This document shows, in pieces, positions 1-14,000 of a DNA stretch of 64,000 nt. The notes under the pieces were generated by a model. That model was not told the DNA's origin. It ran no database searches and worked only from the letters and a program-made list of their open reading frames with translations. Position numbers and translations under genes: made by a program. Origin of the DNA: Lingula anatina (Eukaryota; Brachiopoda; Lingulata; Lingulida; Lingulidae); assembly GCF_001039355.2 (NCBI RefSeq), contig NW_019775513.1:464071-528070 (forward strand), read 5' to 3'. Within the stretch, counting starts at the first letter, position 1; each line of letters begins with the position of its first letter.

Positions 1-1401
1 AGGCCCCCCCCCCCCCCCCCCCCTTTATTGCTGCGGCTGTTGTACTCGATGGAAATAATTTAAGTACTAGTATGGAAGTGTGTAGCTACCTTTATCTCAA
101 GCTTTTTTCTAAGTTGGTCACAAACAAGCTTTCAATCTCTATTATCCACCAAACTGAAAAATCTTTTTTTAAATGAAATGGTGAGAAATGGTGATTTTTC
201 ATTTAAAATGTAGTCTGTGTCTGCATTGGTCAGTGACATCTGTTGGGCATAGTAATGCTGACTGTCATGTTGTCCTTAACTCTCCAGTTGTCTTAATGTC
301 TATAGCATTTAACTGTTTATGTTTGATCTCACTTATTGTCTGGTGCAGCTTAATATCTTTTCTATGTAGGTGACTAGGTACAACTTTGACCCATTTTAAG
401 AAAAGCAATTTATATTGCAGACACTTGATAGCAAAGGTGTGGCAGACTGTAACTTAAGTTATGAAAACCGGTTTTATTAAACCTTTCATTTTGTCTGTCT
501 CTGAAGATTGTTCGAGTTTCTTAGAATGTGCAATAGTTGCAATATCTCAAGTTTATTAGATTGATAAAATTCAGTATTTGTTTTTTTTTTCATCTTCTGT
601 TTCCTTGCATAATTAATGTCAGCTTTAAGATCTACTCACCTTTAACTCAGACATGTCATTGAACTCCAAGATAACACCCTTGTTTAATAGATCTATGCAC
701 CTGTATCACCCTGCAGTAGAAAACAACGGCATTCCTGTGCAAAATTCACCTTCCATTAGCTGTCTACATCATAAAACTTAACGTGTATTTTTTGCTTTTT
801 TGATCAGAATGTTGCCAAATAAAAGCATGACTCCCAAGGCCAACACATTATGGAACCTTAATGGTGTTTTTTAATGTGCTGTTAGTCGGAGTATGATGAA
901 TTATTGGAGAACTTGGGCAGTCCAAGTCCGTGGTTCTTTCCCTCAGCTCTATGTAAATTCAGCTGATGTAGTCTGAAATCTGATCACTAATTATCATCCT
1001 GTGGTATTGGATGTAGATTCCAGGGCAGACTTGAGTATTTGCAATATACTGTGCACTTCCTCCAGTGCCTCTCCCTTTGTGGATCTCATTGGGAAGAATG
1101 CATATGGGCACATCTGCAAGAGACATCACTCTCCGTGATGATAGCATGCAGCAACTTGGTTAGCAGGTCACTGGTGTATGAGATTCACTCACATTGTTGT
1201 TTGCGCTCAGTGACTCACGTTGTTATCAGCCTGGGCGCCTGGGTAACCAGGCAGACAGCTGGACCTTCCTCTCTAATCTGTAGACTCATAGATTTAGGTT
1301 GAAGGTCAAGGGTAAGCCTCCAGCATGTTAATACCGAGATCAGCTATTTAGTTAGGTCAGGCTGCGGGTGGAGATTAGTGCGACTGCTCACTCACTCAAT
1401 A
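1..1401. other. Upstream flank with no recognised gene
   Basis: The window opens with a poly-C run (about 6-23), followed by AT-rich sequence. I see no open reading frame with a recognisable domain and no RNA gene. The last few hundred bases presumably hold the promoter and 5' UTR of the ceramide synthase gene, but I cannot place a TATA box or initiator with confidence. Confidence 0.4.
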
Positions 1402-4400
1402 ATGGAGGAAGACCAGTTCAGTTATATGCCCAGTTACTGGGAGATTATAAGAGGTGTTTATGACGGCTATGTTGAGACACAGAGACAGTGGGGTAACCCA
1501 CCTCTTTCCACAGCCCCTGGGGTGTTCTGGAGGTGCCTTTTAAAGTTTGGTGCCTTTGATCCTGTGGATATCCTTTATATAGTGGTCCTTGCTGTGATGT
1601 GGACCATGATACGCTACCTTCTGACTTGGACTGTCCTTACGGTAGGTTTGAGATGGTGTTAGCAAAGACGTATTTGTAGTGAAATTAAGTAACTGTAGTC
1701 ATACCATCACTTAAAGGGAGTGTCACATGATGTAGTGAATGTATTTCAGTGTTATAAATATCCTGGTGATTAACTGCTGAATGACATGTGCTAGATGTAT
1801 TTATATGACACACTGCTCTGCGATTGACCGACTGTTGTATGAAATGCTATCAGCACTAAAGGCTATTGGCAATATGAATATATATTTTAAGAGAGAGAGG
1901 TGGGGCATTTTATTGCAAGGGCCTTTCCCTTTTCCCCTTTTCAACTGATTTCCTCAACCATAGGTGTTTTATTGCTCTCAGTTTGGTAGAATGAGTTTTA
2001 AAGAGATTCAGCTCTTTATTGTCTATGGCCTTTTGTGGGAGGATGAAACAATATAAAAAAATTGCCAAACAGAACGTACAATATGTTATATAGAGAAAAA
2101 CACATGCAGTGGCCTGTACCCATATGATGATTTATCTGTCTACTACATTTTACCAGTAGAAGCTGCAGGTCAAGTGTAAGGGTTTTTACACATCTGGGAA
2201 TATAACAGGTTCTAAATAGGTATTATACATTCCTTGTACTGTTGCAATGATGAATCCATGCTAATGAATGGAGGTGTTTGTGGTGTTATTTATCATACAA
2301 ACCAGCCATTGCTTCATATCAAGAGTGAAGCCCATAGATTGTCAGAATTTCAGGCAAATGGTTTATCTTGTAATGTGTACATATTAATATGATACAATAT
2401 GTATAAGTTAACGAGGGTAGGGAATACCTTTTGGGTTCCATATGATTGGCCTTATATTTCGAGCGTGATGCATTATTTGAGCCCAATATTCTGTGTGAAA
2501 TGTGATTCAGGAATTCTGGGTGATTGGCCTGAATATATCTTGGTGATTGGTGATTGAGCTGTTTTAATTTTTGTGATTGGTGATTAAAGGGGGTATTCCC
2601 TACCCTCTATAACAGGTAGTTCGAGTAATGCCTGGAATCGTGTACTTTTAAATATTTCATCTTATGTTATCTAAAATCATCAATATCTAAAATTGAGCAG
2701 TTGAAGAGTAGCAGATCCTGATGGATTGGGAAACTTAATAATATGAGTGGCAGAAGAAGCTATGACAACAGGCAAGAATATCAATATATCAATATGTTGA
2801 GCTGTTGGGTATAAGCTGTGAGTGTTTTATGAAACCATGGATAACAGAGGATTTTACTGACTCACCATTGGATGGCCATAGATTGCTCATATGCTGGAAA
2901 GCAGTCTTGTGATTTCAATATATCCCTGTGGGAACTAGAACATACTAAGAGTCGTTCTTTGTTTCTAGCTATATATCTCCACTCTGCATTTACAAAATGG
3001 GCCAAAGAGAATTTCAGTGCAAACCACATCTCAGTGTCCATGCTTACAAAAGGATGCAGGGCTCGACATTAACTTTCATCAATCAGTTGCTATTGAACGC
3101 AGCAAGGCCCAGTGGTTTGGCTGCTGTTCCAGGCATTAAATAAAACTCCAAATAAAAGGTTATGACAGTTTCACTGAATTTTTTTATTCAAAGAGATTAC
3201 AGAAAATGTAATATGTGTAAATATTTTATTGTTATCTTATAACCACACAACCCTTAGGTTACCTGGGCTTGAATAGGCTCTTTGCTGACTAGAAAGTCAT
3301 AAAGCACATAGTAAATATATACACTACTTCTGCTTCATAAAAGCCTTTGTTGACTGTTAGTTTAACTTTCTGATTTATAAAGCACGAGTTGGGCACACGT
3401 ATGGGGATGGGAGGGTGGGTGACTAGCTGCATGTAGCCCAGGGCTCCCTAACTACCACACGTGATTGTGGGCATTATTGCCATTTCCACTTGATTTTGAC
3501 AGATTTACTGCATTTTCCCCCCTCCAGTGTTACATTTTTCCTCAAAACCCACCAGTAAATCCAACAGCACTGTCAATATATATTGTGTTTCTTCACAGTC
3601 GTACATTTTATCCGACTTCAAATCTGATGAACAGACACCCCGTCTCATCAGTAGTAAAGTGGGGAAAACTGTAAGCATACTTGGAAGTTTCAACCAAATT
3701 GATCGATCTCTATTGTTCTAATTGCACAGAAGGAATTTTACTGAAATATTGAAGTAAGTTATTCATTCAGTGAATTTGGTTAGCATTGTAAACTGTCACA
3801 CCCCATATGTGCTAGTTCAACATATAAAAATAATCATTTGCAATTTGCACAGTAAAGGTGACTGAAGATCAAAGGTTCAGAACTACCTAGTTCCTCTCCC
3901 CCTTTCTGCATGACAAACCCTTGCCTGAATATCTCAATGTACACATTTGTGAATACAAGTGCAAACTTCACGATTTATTAGAGCAAGGCAAAAGTCAACA
4001 ACCAGATTATTTGTAGTAATGTTCAATGAATACCATAACATTTGTAATGTATCTGAACTTCATTTCAGCCATTTGCAAGATGGGTTCAGATGACATCTCT
4101 GAACCAGAAGAAGTTCCCAGAGAGTGCCTGGAAGGCTCTGTTCTACTCCTGTACCTGGTTGTATAGCTGCTATGTTCTTCTGTGGTGTGGAGAGTTTGAC
4201 TATTTCCAAAGGCCACTTGCAATATGGCAAGGTAAAGTGAAAAGCAGGATATTAAGACTAGGAAGTTGATATGGACCCTTTACTTTGAAACAGGATGTAA
4301 AATATGACAAGTAATAAACAAGAAGGGTGCTTATAGGGAGCATTCCCATAAACCCATCACACTAGCTGGATCAGTCAAACTCTGTGGGGATTCTTGCTAA

Positions 4401-4933
4401 ATTGCTTTAAGTGTAAGTGGCTTAAATGTCTGGCACACCTAATGAAGTTGCTAAGGGGTAAATAACAATAGTCACTCGTAACTCAAGGAGGCATGCCAGA
4501 CAATTGAGCTGATTACACTGAAAGCACTTTAGCAGGAACCCCACAGAGTTAGATCATTCCAGCTATGTACATTGGGTTTATGTGAACACACTTAGACCTC
4601 TGCCAAGTCTGCTCACATCTCATTATTGATTTAAATAACTGAATGGATAACCACCAAAATCTTACAGTTTCTTACTGAGCCCATTTCTTACCTATTCTGA
4701 AATTTTTGTCAATATCTGCTTATATGTTTTTGACTTATATTGTTAATTAAAAACAAACAAATGGAAAATCAACCTCTTTGGCAGAGGTAATATAATCATT
4801 TAGTGCTGCCTGTTGAAATGATGTTGTATGTTTCATCCCAAATCTGAAAATCAGAAAAAAGTCTGGAAAGTAGATTGCCACAACCAAGATGGATTTCTTT
4901 CCACCAAGATTCATTTATATATATATATAAATG

Positions 4934-4976
<43 letters not shown>

Positions 4977-7587
4977 ACAATAGAAGTGTCACCCTCTGAA
5001 TCAGAGTAATCAAAGTTATTAACCTGAAGAGGTGTACTATAAGGAATGTCAAAATATTGATATAGTTGAATTGTCCAGTCAGAACCGTTTCTTTTGTGAA
5101 ATTTGATGTTAATAAAATGATACCAGGAGCATATCATTCCACAGTCATTTATCTCCCTCAAAGTATTGGTTCAGTAGGGGTGACACTTCTCTTGTCCAGT
5201 GAGTGTGTGTGTTTGTGTATGTGTGTAGGTAAAATTGTGGGTTTATTCGCTCAAAATTATGGTTAGGTATCAATGAAAAAAGGAGAGAAATGTGTCTTGT
5301 GCATAAAAAATATGTATCGTGACAACTAATATAACAACAAAACTAATTTAAGAACAAAAATTTGCTGAATGTGCTTACTACACACTGGTCTCTTTCCACA
5401 CTAGTTTTACTGATAGGTGGCTTGTGTACACAATGTTCAAGAGTGATCTTTAGATCTTTATATAAAATTTGCTCACTAATTACATTATATCTACACATTA
5501 TGAAATTTGTGCACCCAAAACTTAGGCGCAGGCTTAATGAAATACCATTGCTCCCACGAGTAGGAAAATTTTTGAATTAAAATTATTGTGATAAAAGTTT
5601 AAGTAATATTTGCATACTTATGTTTTAGACTGGGCCCCCGGGATGGAGGTTCCTACACTGGTATATATCATGTATATGGTCCAGCTGAGTTTCTACCTCC
5701 ACTCTGTATATGGCACTCTGTTCATGGACCATAAGAGGAAGGACACACTTGTCATGTTGTTCCATCATTTCCTGACCATGTCTCTCATTGGGTTCTCTTA
5801 TGCTTGCAGGTACAGAAAATTTGTTAAAAGCCTAATTTTTGTCAAGAAATATGTTTCTAGTGCTCTAGCATGTTCTTTTTTCAGAAACCAGATTTTAATT
5901 AAGAGAAAAATGCTTACACTGCTTTAGCTCCGTACAACAGCAAACTTTTAAATCAAATCAGTTTTAATTAACAAAGAAATTACTTCAGATAACATTACCA
6001 GTCCTGCAGTTTGACTTTGAGGTTAAGATTATTTTAGTTTTGTCAAACATTAAATTGTAGTCATAGTGAGGGCTTCAGTGTTGAGTTATATTTTGGAAAT
6101 CATACTTTAGCACACTGTTCTTCTTAACTCAGAGAATATGATTTTAATGTTTCAGATATCATAAGATAGGAACATTGGTTTTGTTTACACATGACATCAC
6201 AGATATTGCACTGGAGATCACCAAGTGCAATGTCTACATGAAGAATCGTGGAGGAAAGTACTACGCCTTACACGAGTACATCTCACAAGCAGGGTTCACT
6301 TGTTTTGCTGTTGGGTGGTAGGTTCTTTTCTTGGATTTCAAGAAATTAAATTTAGCAAGACAGCTATTTCCAGCATGTTTTTTGGCAGTATGGTATTTAT
6401 TCTTTTTTTAGTATTTTTAGTCATCTGACAAAACAATTTCATTGAAACACCAACATTTTTACCTTACTGGGACAAACATAAGCCCCTTTTGGAGGTTTTG
6501 GCAAAGATGTTATTCTTGACCTTCCGAATTTAATAACTCAAGAAAGAGTCGACTTAAGAATCCCTGTACTTGATCACCATGAAGTGTGTTGTGGCTGACA
6601 TGAATTCATCCTGTTGATCAGGCCATTGCTATGGAAACCTTGCTGGCAACATGTTCATGTTCTCTTTTGGCAAAGATGTATATGTTTCTGCATGCATACA
6701 TGTATTTTGGGAGAGGGGGGCATTGTTTTAGAGTGTTTTAACTCCAAAGTCTCCTCTCTATTCCAGGGCACTGTTCCGCCTTTATTGGTACCCATTGAAG
6801 TGTCTGTACTCAGCAGGCTATGCCTCAGTTATGTACAACCCATCTATGAAACTTCCATTCCATTTCTTTTTCAACTCCATGCTTTGGATTCTTATGGTAT
6901 TAAATATATATTGGTTCATGGTAAGTACCACTGTATGGTGTGTATAATATTGTAACAGTTGTGCTTATTACTAATTTGCCAGTTTCTTAGTGAAAGGCCC
7001 CCTTTTTTTACGTCTGATTCATTAATATTTCGTGCTGCATATCCGTTCCCAAAAGTCTATCAATCTCTCTATCTGTCTTTTTCTATTTCTCTCTCTCTCT
7101 CTCTCACACACACTAAATCCGAGTATATATGTAACTATTTTGTCTTTCAGTTCATAGTAAATTTCCTGTATAAAGTGGCCACAGGTCAGATGAATGAGGT
7201 GGACGACGTCAGGGAGGAAGAAGTGGAAGAGCAAGTGATGCAGAAGATGAAGTCAAAACAGAACAATGTCAAAGCGTAAGTTTGAATGACAAGTTTTCAG
7301 TTTATTTCACCACAAGTTTGTTTTAAGCAAGATTTGACAGTTATGCCTTGGGAAATTTCACCTGCTCCTTGAGGTTAAAAATACAACATTGCGTTTCACC
7401 TTGGAATGATCTTTTATTATCAAATTACTATTTTGCAGTTAAGATTTTGAGCACAGTAATACCAAAGAAGTATTCTTTGATAAAATTGAAAAAAAAAATT
7501 AATCATTTCAGTGGAGGAGACTTCAAGAATAATGACCTGTCACCTCGCAGACGATCTGCTCGCACTCAGGGTAGAAAAGACGATTGA
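1402..7587 (+). CDS. CERS1: Ceramide synthase 1 (Lag1/TLC family), seven exons
   Basis: This enzyme N-acylates sphingoid bases with fatty acyl-CoA to make (dihydro)ceramide in the ER membrane. Exons are 1402-1641, 4069-4231, 5629-5809, 6156-6317, 6777-6920, 7151-7275 and 7512-7587; all junctions are GT-AG with compatible phases, giving about 360 residues. The N-terminus (MEEDQFSYMPSYWEIIRG) resembles vertebrate CERS1, and there is no homeobox-like domain, which marks the CERS1 type. The Lag1/TLC core is in exons 3-5: the active-site histidine pair in LFHHFLTMSLI, then HDITDIALE and the arginine-tryptophan segment RLYWYPLK. Several hydrophobic membrane segments are visible. The C-terminus is acidic then basic (DDVREEEVEEQ, later RRRSARTQGRKDD). 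The start is the ATG at 1402; an upstream in-frame TTG is not used. A possible polyadenylation signal lies near 8416. Family assignment is secure; orthology to CERS1 rather than another CERS is inferred from the N-terminus. Confidence 0.93.
2413..2607. mobile_element. MITE, 195 bp with 16-bp perfect terminal inverted repeats
   Basis: The left end GAGGGTAGGGAATACC at 2413-2428 is the exact reverse complement of 2592-2607. The interior carries several short TGATTGG-type direct repeats. It sits in intron 1 of the ceramide synthase gene and has no coding capacity. The flanks are AT-rich, so a target-site duplication cannot be fixed (TA is possible). Superfamily unknown. Confidence 0.75.
4334..4591. 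mobile_element. MITE, family A copy 1 (TTA target site, diverged)
   Basis: It is flanked by TTA at 4331-4333 and 4592-4594. The termini are imperfect inverted repeats sharing ACATAAACCCA-type sequence, and an inner inverted pair covers AACTCTGTGGGG and CCCCACAGAGTT. The central part (TTAAATGTCTGGCACACCTA) aligns with the element at 44410-44652, which places it in the same family. It lies in intron 2 of the ceramide synthase gene. Confidence 0.6.
4914..4972. repeat. TA/CA compound microsatellite
   Basis: A (TA)n run passes into a (CA)n run of about 19 units. It forms the immediate left border of the inverted-repeat element at 4974-5200. Confidence 0.9.
4970..5206. mobile_element. MITE, family B copy 1, ends run into CA/TG microsatellite
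   Basis: The left end reads CTTGACAATAGAAGTGTCAC and the right end GTGACACTTCTCTTGTCCAG, which are inverted repeats of each other. A second copy is at 52160-52402; the two share the terminal ~45 bp on the left and ~120 bp on the right. The left terminus merges with (CA)n and the right terminus with (TG)n. No coding capacity; superfamily not assigned. It lies in intron 2 of the ceramide synthase gene. Confidence 0.7.
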
Positions 7588-10258
7588 TGCTCTGCAGCTG
7601 TTGCAGTAGTCATTTCCAAAAATGTTTACAAAAGGATGCTCAAGGTCTGGTTACAAAAAAAGGAGGCAAACAGTGGTTTGAATTGTGACACAGTGGGACA
7701 AATGGAGCATTTGTCCACTTCTGTGTAGCAGTGGTGGATAGATGCCACATTTCATTGAAATAAGAGATTTTTTGAAGAGGGATTACTTAAAGAGAATGAG
7801 GAATGGAAAGAAAGAAATGATCAGTATGTTGCACACAATTTTTCATCCAAGATTGCATTTATTGNGAAATCTGTATGACAGATTAAATTCAGTTTTACAG
7901 CAGTTAAGTTTTTTCCATGATGTAATCATTTTGCGTTATATCAAAGCTTTCAATTGTAGGGCCATTCAACAGTATTATAATCAAGAAAACAATGAAAATG
8001 TTATTAAGGGAAAAAACTTTTCTTTGTAGCTTAATAGCTCTACCCTTATCACTGCAGACTGATAATTCCTACTCGTGTGAAAAATGTTGCTTATGGTAAT
8101 GTAAAATCGGAAAGCATTTTCATGTTTTATACCCACTAACATAATGGTTAGTTTAAATTTCAAGAGATTATTTTATTAAATGTTGATTATTGTCAAAACA
8201 AAGGATTTTACCATACAGTTTTTTTTTTAACCGGAGCAAGTTCCTTTGCTTGTGGGCTGATTATATTAACATCTGGTACTAAGAATTATGCTAGCTAACA
8301 GTCAGTTGTATACTGGTAGAGTTTTTCGAGAAGCCATGGCTTTTTTTCTTTGTTTTGTTTTGTGCACAGTTTGATCTGTTTAAAAAGTATTCCGAGCACT
8401 ATCGTAATGTGATACTAATAAATATATAGTAGAGAGCTGGAAGCATCTTTGCTTTAAAATTGGTTTTTAAATGCTCATTTCCAAGTACAAAACCGTTTTC
8501 TATCACTGCTCCTTACTGGTCTTTGTATGTTTTTGTAGAAGTGAAATGCATTTACGAATGGCTGGTGGTACATGCCATTGGAGAGGACTACACCTGTCCA
8601 AAATCTAGTTTTATTGAGATCCGTCATTCTTTTGTGAACACATGATCTACTTAATATGATATATTGTACATTTTTAAGATGGGTGTTACACAGTGAACAA
8701 TTATCAGGAATCTTTTGTTTGTGTGTCAAATTAATCTATTTAATCAAGGAGCATATCTTTTTATATGAGATTATTTGGGAGTAAATGGTTTTGTATATGC
8801 ATATTAAAACAGATTGCCTATTAATAGATATTATCTTAAAAACTTCCACTGAAGTTACCAAAGCATGATTATACTTAATGGGTGATGCTTTAAATTTGGC
8901 TTGTTAAAATGACATTATTTAATCATTTTTAAAAAGTGTTTTATGTACTTTTGTCAGATTTGTAAGTCTTTTGTTATGCAAATTATGCTTTAGGGAGGGC
9001 TGATTCAGACATCTACAGTAGGGTATTAATCTGTTTTTGAAATCATCTAGTCTGATAAACCTGGTGAAGCAAGCAGATTTTTAATATGATGTAATCGATG
9101 AATAGTATGGTTGTTCAGAATTTGCTAGCCCTCAGGTCATGGGAAATGATTGCCAGTGTGTGTTGGAAAGGGGATTTTCAGAAAAATAATCATATGCATT
9201 TTGTCGGAATGTCTCTCATGCCTGCAAGAGGTAGAGTCACAGGCTATTTTGGCACATCTAAAACTTCTCCCTGGAGATTTTTTCAGTTGGGGATTTTTTC
9301 CCCCCGTATGTAACATGCCCAAGTAGAAACTATTACAAAATTTGATTTAATCTATAGGAACATAACGAGTTGAATTCATTGAATTCAGAGGTAAAGGTTC
9401 TGTGAAGGATGGCAGTAATGCTTTTTTATTGAAATTTACAGGCGATTAATTTTTTTACAATATACAGGCCAGAAACTTTCCTTAAATTGCTTATTTGTAT
9501 ATGTTTGTGTGTGTGCACAATAGTGTAGAAATGTAGATAAGTTAGTAATGCTGCTAGATGGAACAGGTTGATACTTGCATTTCTGTTGTCAATTAAGATT
9601 TATAGAAAAATAAGACTTGCATATTAAATGTTATAAGGGGATGTTTTTTTTTTTTTTCGGTTCTAAAGAGAGACAAGCCTGAACAAATTGTAGAACAAGT
9701 TGAGTTTTGTATGTGCTATTGTACTACATATGCGTAAAAAAATCTTAAAACAAACTGGGGAATGATTGCATTTCAGTATGTGTTTCTGACAAGGTCATCA
9801 TTTTCAGTTGAACATGAAAGGCCTTCAGACTCGTACTTTTGTATGACCCAGACATTGTAGAAGACACTTTTACAATTTTTTAAATGGTTTATCTACAACT
9901 TGCAGCATGGATCCAGTCCCGTTATCCTATAGTGTACTCATTGTGTTAACATCATTACATCATTTAAGTGTAAACATATTTACATTTGAAGTTTAGCTTG
10001 TTAAAAACTGTGATTGTATTCTAATTATGTGAAATAATTGTTGTGAATTGGTAGTTTTCTATTATATGTGTCACTTTTCATCTTTTGTATGATTTAGGTC
10101 AAACAAACACTATATAGGGTAATTTTTTGTTTATGGCAGAACATAAAATTGTTCAACATCTCAGTGTGTAATAAAATCGTGGCACTAATATGAATTGTTT
10201 TTCCCTTAAAATAGCGAAATGTTATATAATGCTGATACAATAAAATAAAGTGAAAATT
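7588..10258 (+). other. Ceramide synthase 3' UTR and intergenic DNA
   Basis: AT-rich, non-coding-looking sequence after the stop codon. An AATAAA at about 8416 is a candidate polyadenylation signal; further AATAAA-like hexamers occur to about 10245, so the 3' end is uncertain. A single n lies at 7865. I found no domain-bearing reading frame and no clear repeat here. Confidence 0.4.
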
Positions 10259-10423
10259 AGAACAGCTGACTAACAGATCCACAGATCAAATATGGCAATC
10301 CACTAAAAAGCTTGTTGCTTAATTCCAGATTGGACACAGAATAGATCCCACGCAGGAATTATGTAACGAGCATTCAAGTGGGACGGACGTATTTGATTTA
10401 TGGATCTGTTAGTCCATTGTTCT
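10259..10423. mobile_element. MITE, family C copy 1
   Basis: The left end contains CTAACAGATCCACAGATCAA and the right end, read on the other strand, CTAACAGATCCATAAATCAA. Both start with AGAACA. The second copy lies at about 44232-44408 with the same arrangement (GATCAAATATGGC near both ends). About 165 bp, non-coding. Confidence 0.7.
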
Positions 10424-11045
10424 GAATGCCCGCTGACAGAAACATCTTTTTTTTTCAATATAACCCTATTATCATTATTATATAGTACTATTATTAATGC
10501 CCCCTTTAATTTCATCAGTATGTATAAATCTACATATTTTTATAACTTCCGTATGGTTTGTTTGCTTATGACAGCTTAACAAATCAGAATCTATAGGAAT
10601 GAAGCCATAGATTTAAACTGAATTTATGACAAATGTTAGTGTCGCCAAGTGCTGAAGAGGTACTGAAATTACGCCTTAAAGGTAATATACCATACGTGTT
10701 CAATGTTTTTCCACTTTCTGCCATGTCATTTGGTTGCAAAGCTGCAAAAGTATTAGTATCCAAGCATAACTTTTGTATCCAACATCAATTTGTATGTATA
10801 ACAGCTGTGATTCACTTAGTGATATTACCCCATGACCAGCTTCCATTTTACCCCTTTGATCTCCTATTTTTCTCAAACCATGACTAGTCAAACCATGTTA
10901 TGATTATAATATATCTGATATCACAAAAAAACCTACAGCATTATCACTATTGTGTCACAATCATCACAGAACAGTTAGGTGTGGTGCAGGGTTCCTTTTG
11001 TCTAAAAAGCTCTCCTGTCCATAGTATTCCCTTAGGTCACAGGTG

Positions 11046-14000
11046 TCAAACTACAATCCCACTTGGTGCTAAGAAGAGGCTACCCATCCGTGCAGCAATC
11101 CAGGCTGGCTCCACTGCCTCTCCATAGTAACCTACTATATGCAGTGTCCCCCGGCAGACGGCCACCAGCTCTCCCAGGTGGATATCGTTTACCATGTCAC
11201 AGTACTCCAGATTCAGATATCTCAGCTCTGAGGCATAGGATGTGGACCTGTGAGGCAGGAACAGATCTTCATATTCCTGGAAAAAAAATGAGTCATTGAA
11301 GCTGAAGTGTGAAAATGGGGCATTGATGGGTCTTAGGCTTCGTTCACATGCAATGTCTATTTTCTAAATTCTATTTTCTATTCGCGCTATCTTATGATCA
11401 CGGTCTGTGCACTGAATATTCCGCCGTGTAATTACTGGCAGCGCGAGCCAGTTACTTATAGTAACTTATAGTAACTGGCTCGCGCTGCCAGTAATTACAC
11501 CGCGGGATATTCAGTGCACAGACCATGATCATAAGACATACCGCGAATAGAAAATAGAATTTAGAAAATAGACATTGCATGTGAACGAAGCCTTAGACCC
11601 CATTTCCAGAGATTAGATCGATCTACTTTAGATCGACCTAACTCCCTGGGGGTTCACGCTAAATAGCTGTCAGCCGGGCAGACAGGAAAGTTAATTATCC
11701 CCTTACAGCTTGTAGTAGGCGGGACGGACATTTAAGCTGGATTATCTGACAGTAATCTAGTGAGACTCCCCGCTGGGATAGATTGATCTAAAAGCTCTGG
11801 GAATACAGCCTTAGGGTGAGAAAAGCGATAGCCAAAGCAGTTATATGTTAAGTGGCAAACACGTATGTGCAGAACAAGATGCAGACATGGCAAGATATTG
11901 AAAATTCTGTATTGTCTCAATAAACTAGATATTACTTATAAGACAATTTGTTGGTCAAAAATACATTTTATAGCATACCTCGTCGCTTGAATCTCCAGTG
12001 TTAGATTCTGGGTGATCCTGTAAAAACCTGCGCTCCTGTATCTTGAACCTCAGCACTGCTTGGCTTCTCCTCCATTTTGCCACATCTGAAACATGCAAAG
12101 AATGTTATTTTTAACCAAAATCATCTGTTTCCAATGTACCAATGGTAATAATTTGACTCCGTGTCTACCATAAATCAATTATTCTGATAGTGACATGGTA
12201 TAAAAAACTTACCAGAAATCATGGGTAAGTAAGGTTTGGAAGTAAGCATCTTATTGCCACCAAGACTCAAATGCCTCAGGAAAATACAGGACTGCAGCAC
12301 AGTTGATACCCCATCATTTGTTACCCCTGTAAGGAAACAACACTAGCTAAAAGTTTTGAATTCAGAATCAACTAATAGTTTACTTCTAAGTCAACTAATA
12401 GTTAGTCTTTTAAGTCTGAGATTTTTAATTTCTAATAATAGCTTTTAGCATGTACCAGATCCTTTTGGGGATTTCTTACAGGAAAAAGTAAAACAGACAT
12501 CAAGCAAATAGCAAAAGAAATTAAAATACAGAAAAAGAAATCATTTTCCTATTACTTGCACCTCAGTTAAACAAGACAAGCTTTAATGTGGCATACACAA
12601 ATTCCAGCTGAGGTCCAGCTGTTCCAGCAAGTCCAGCCTGGTCACCCAGTGACAGCTAATGACAACATCCTCATTCATGGAGCCTATACCAGACAGGTTG
12701 AGGGAGGTCAGTAAGGGGCAGTTCTCTGAGAGCAATTTCAGGGTGTTAGCAGTGGCTGGACAGCGACGCAGGGTCAAGCTACGGAGCTGAGAGCAAGCTG
12801 TAGCAATTTCGTTCAGTCCGTCTTCAGTAATGTTCTCACACCATGACAGGTCCAAGTCTTCTAGCTGGTAGAGGCAATCAATGAAACATTGATCAACGTT
12901 ACTGTTTTAATATACAATTATCAATAATAATTTTGTTATAAGCTTTACAAATTTTGAAGACAATACAGGAAGTCGATTCCATATCAAGGCTATATTTTAA
13001 ACAGGTTAAACAATACTTGGCACTGAAAAGAGTATGATCTTTCTTGTCTTAAAAAACATTTACACTAAGCTATTCACTTCAATATAGTCAACTTGGCAAC
13101 AAGCACGTGTCAACATACTTTGTCCTTTCCATATCTGACAATATTCCTCAGTGCCACATCAGTGATGTCACTCTCTGCCAGAGAAAGCTTGCGTACGTTC
13201 CCAGAGCTTACCAGAGCAGTTATTGCTGGGTCTTGGATGAAGTTCACTCCTTTCAAATCAATGTTTTGTAGGTGCTGACAGGAAATACCCAGCTTTATTA
13301 TACTGGATGTGTACAGATGCTCACATTCAACCTGAATACGTAAACATGAAACTTCAGTTGAGATTGCATGAAATGAGACTACACTGAGGATTGCCTTAGG
13401 TGAGACATGTTTTGATAATATTTTATCAAGCAACATTGTGAAATGCAAGGCTCGCATAATGAGGAATTATCTGTATATTATTTGCTAATATGATATTTGC
13501 TTTGAACCCATCATTTATTCTTGGTTAACCATATTAGAAAAAATATATAAACTCACCAAGGACACCGTTTTTAACTCCCTTTCACTTTCTATGACAGCTT
13601 CAAAAGAATGGTCTGTCAATTCCTTCCAAGCAATACTGAACATGTGAAGTCCTGGGTTTGCTTTGGCAAACGTCCGCAAACATGCAGTACCTAGACTAAC
13701 ACTGTGAAACTTCACATACATGATGTCCAAGTTAAGGATGCTGGGCTGGTAGGTCTGACGGGCTATTTGATTTAGATCTTGATGTAATGTTTTGCACTGC
13801 AGCATCTTTTGCTCTTGATGATTCGGATCTTGTTTTCCACAGTTGACTGAGCCTTCTACAGACTCAACATATGGCAGAGTACTTTGTTGCATAGGCATGT
13901 TTGCATTGCTTTGGTTTTCAACACTTGCATTTTGCTCCGTGACTATTTCACTGCTTAACTGTTTCACAGAACTTTGAATGACTTCAGTAATAAACATATC

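Noticed and set aside
7022-7234. Minus-strand frame rich in Arg/Glu opposite ceramide synthase exon 6
   Set aside because: Shadow of the + strand coding exon and a CT/CA microsatellite.
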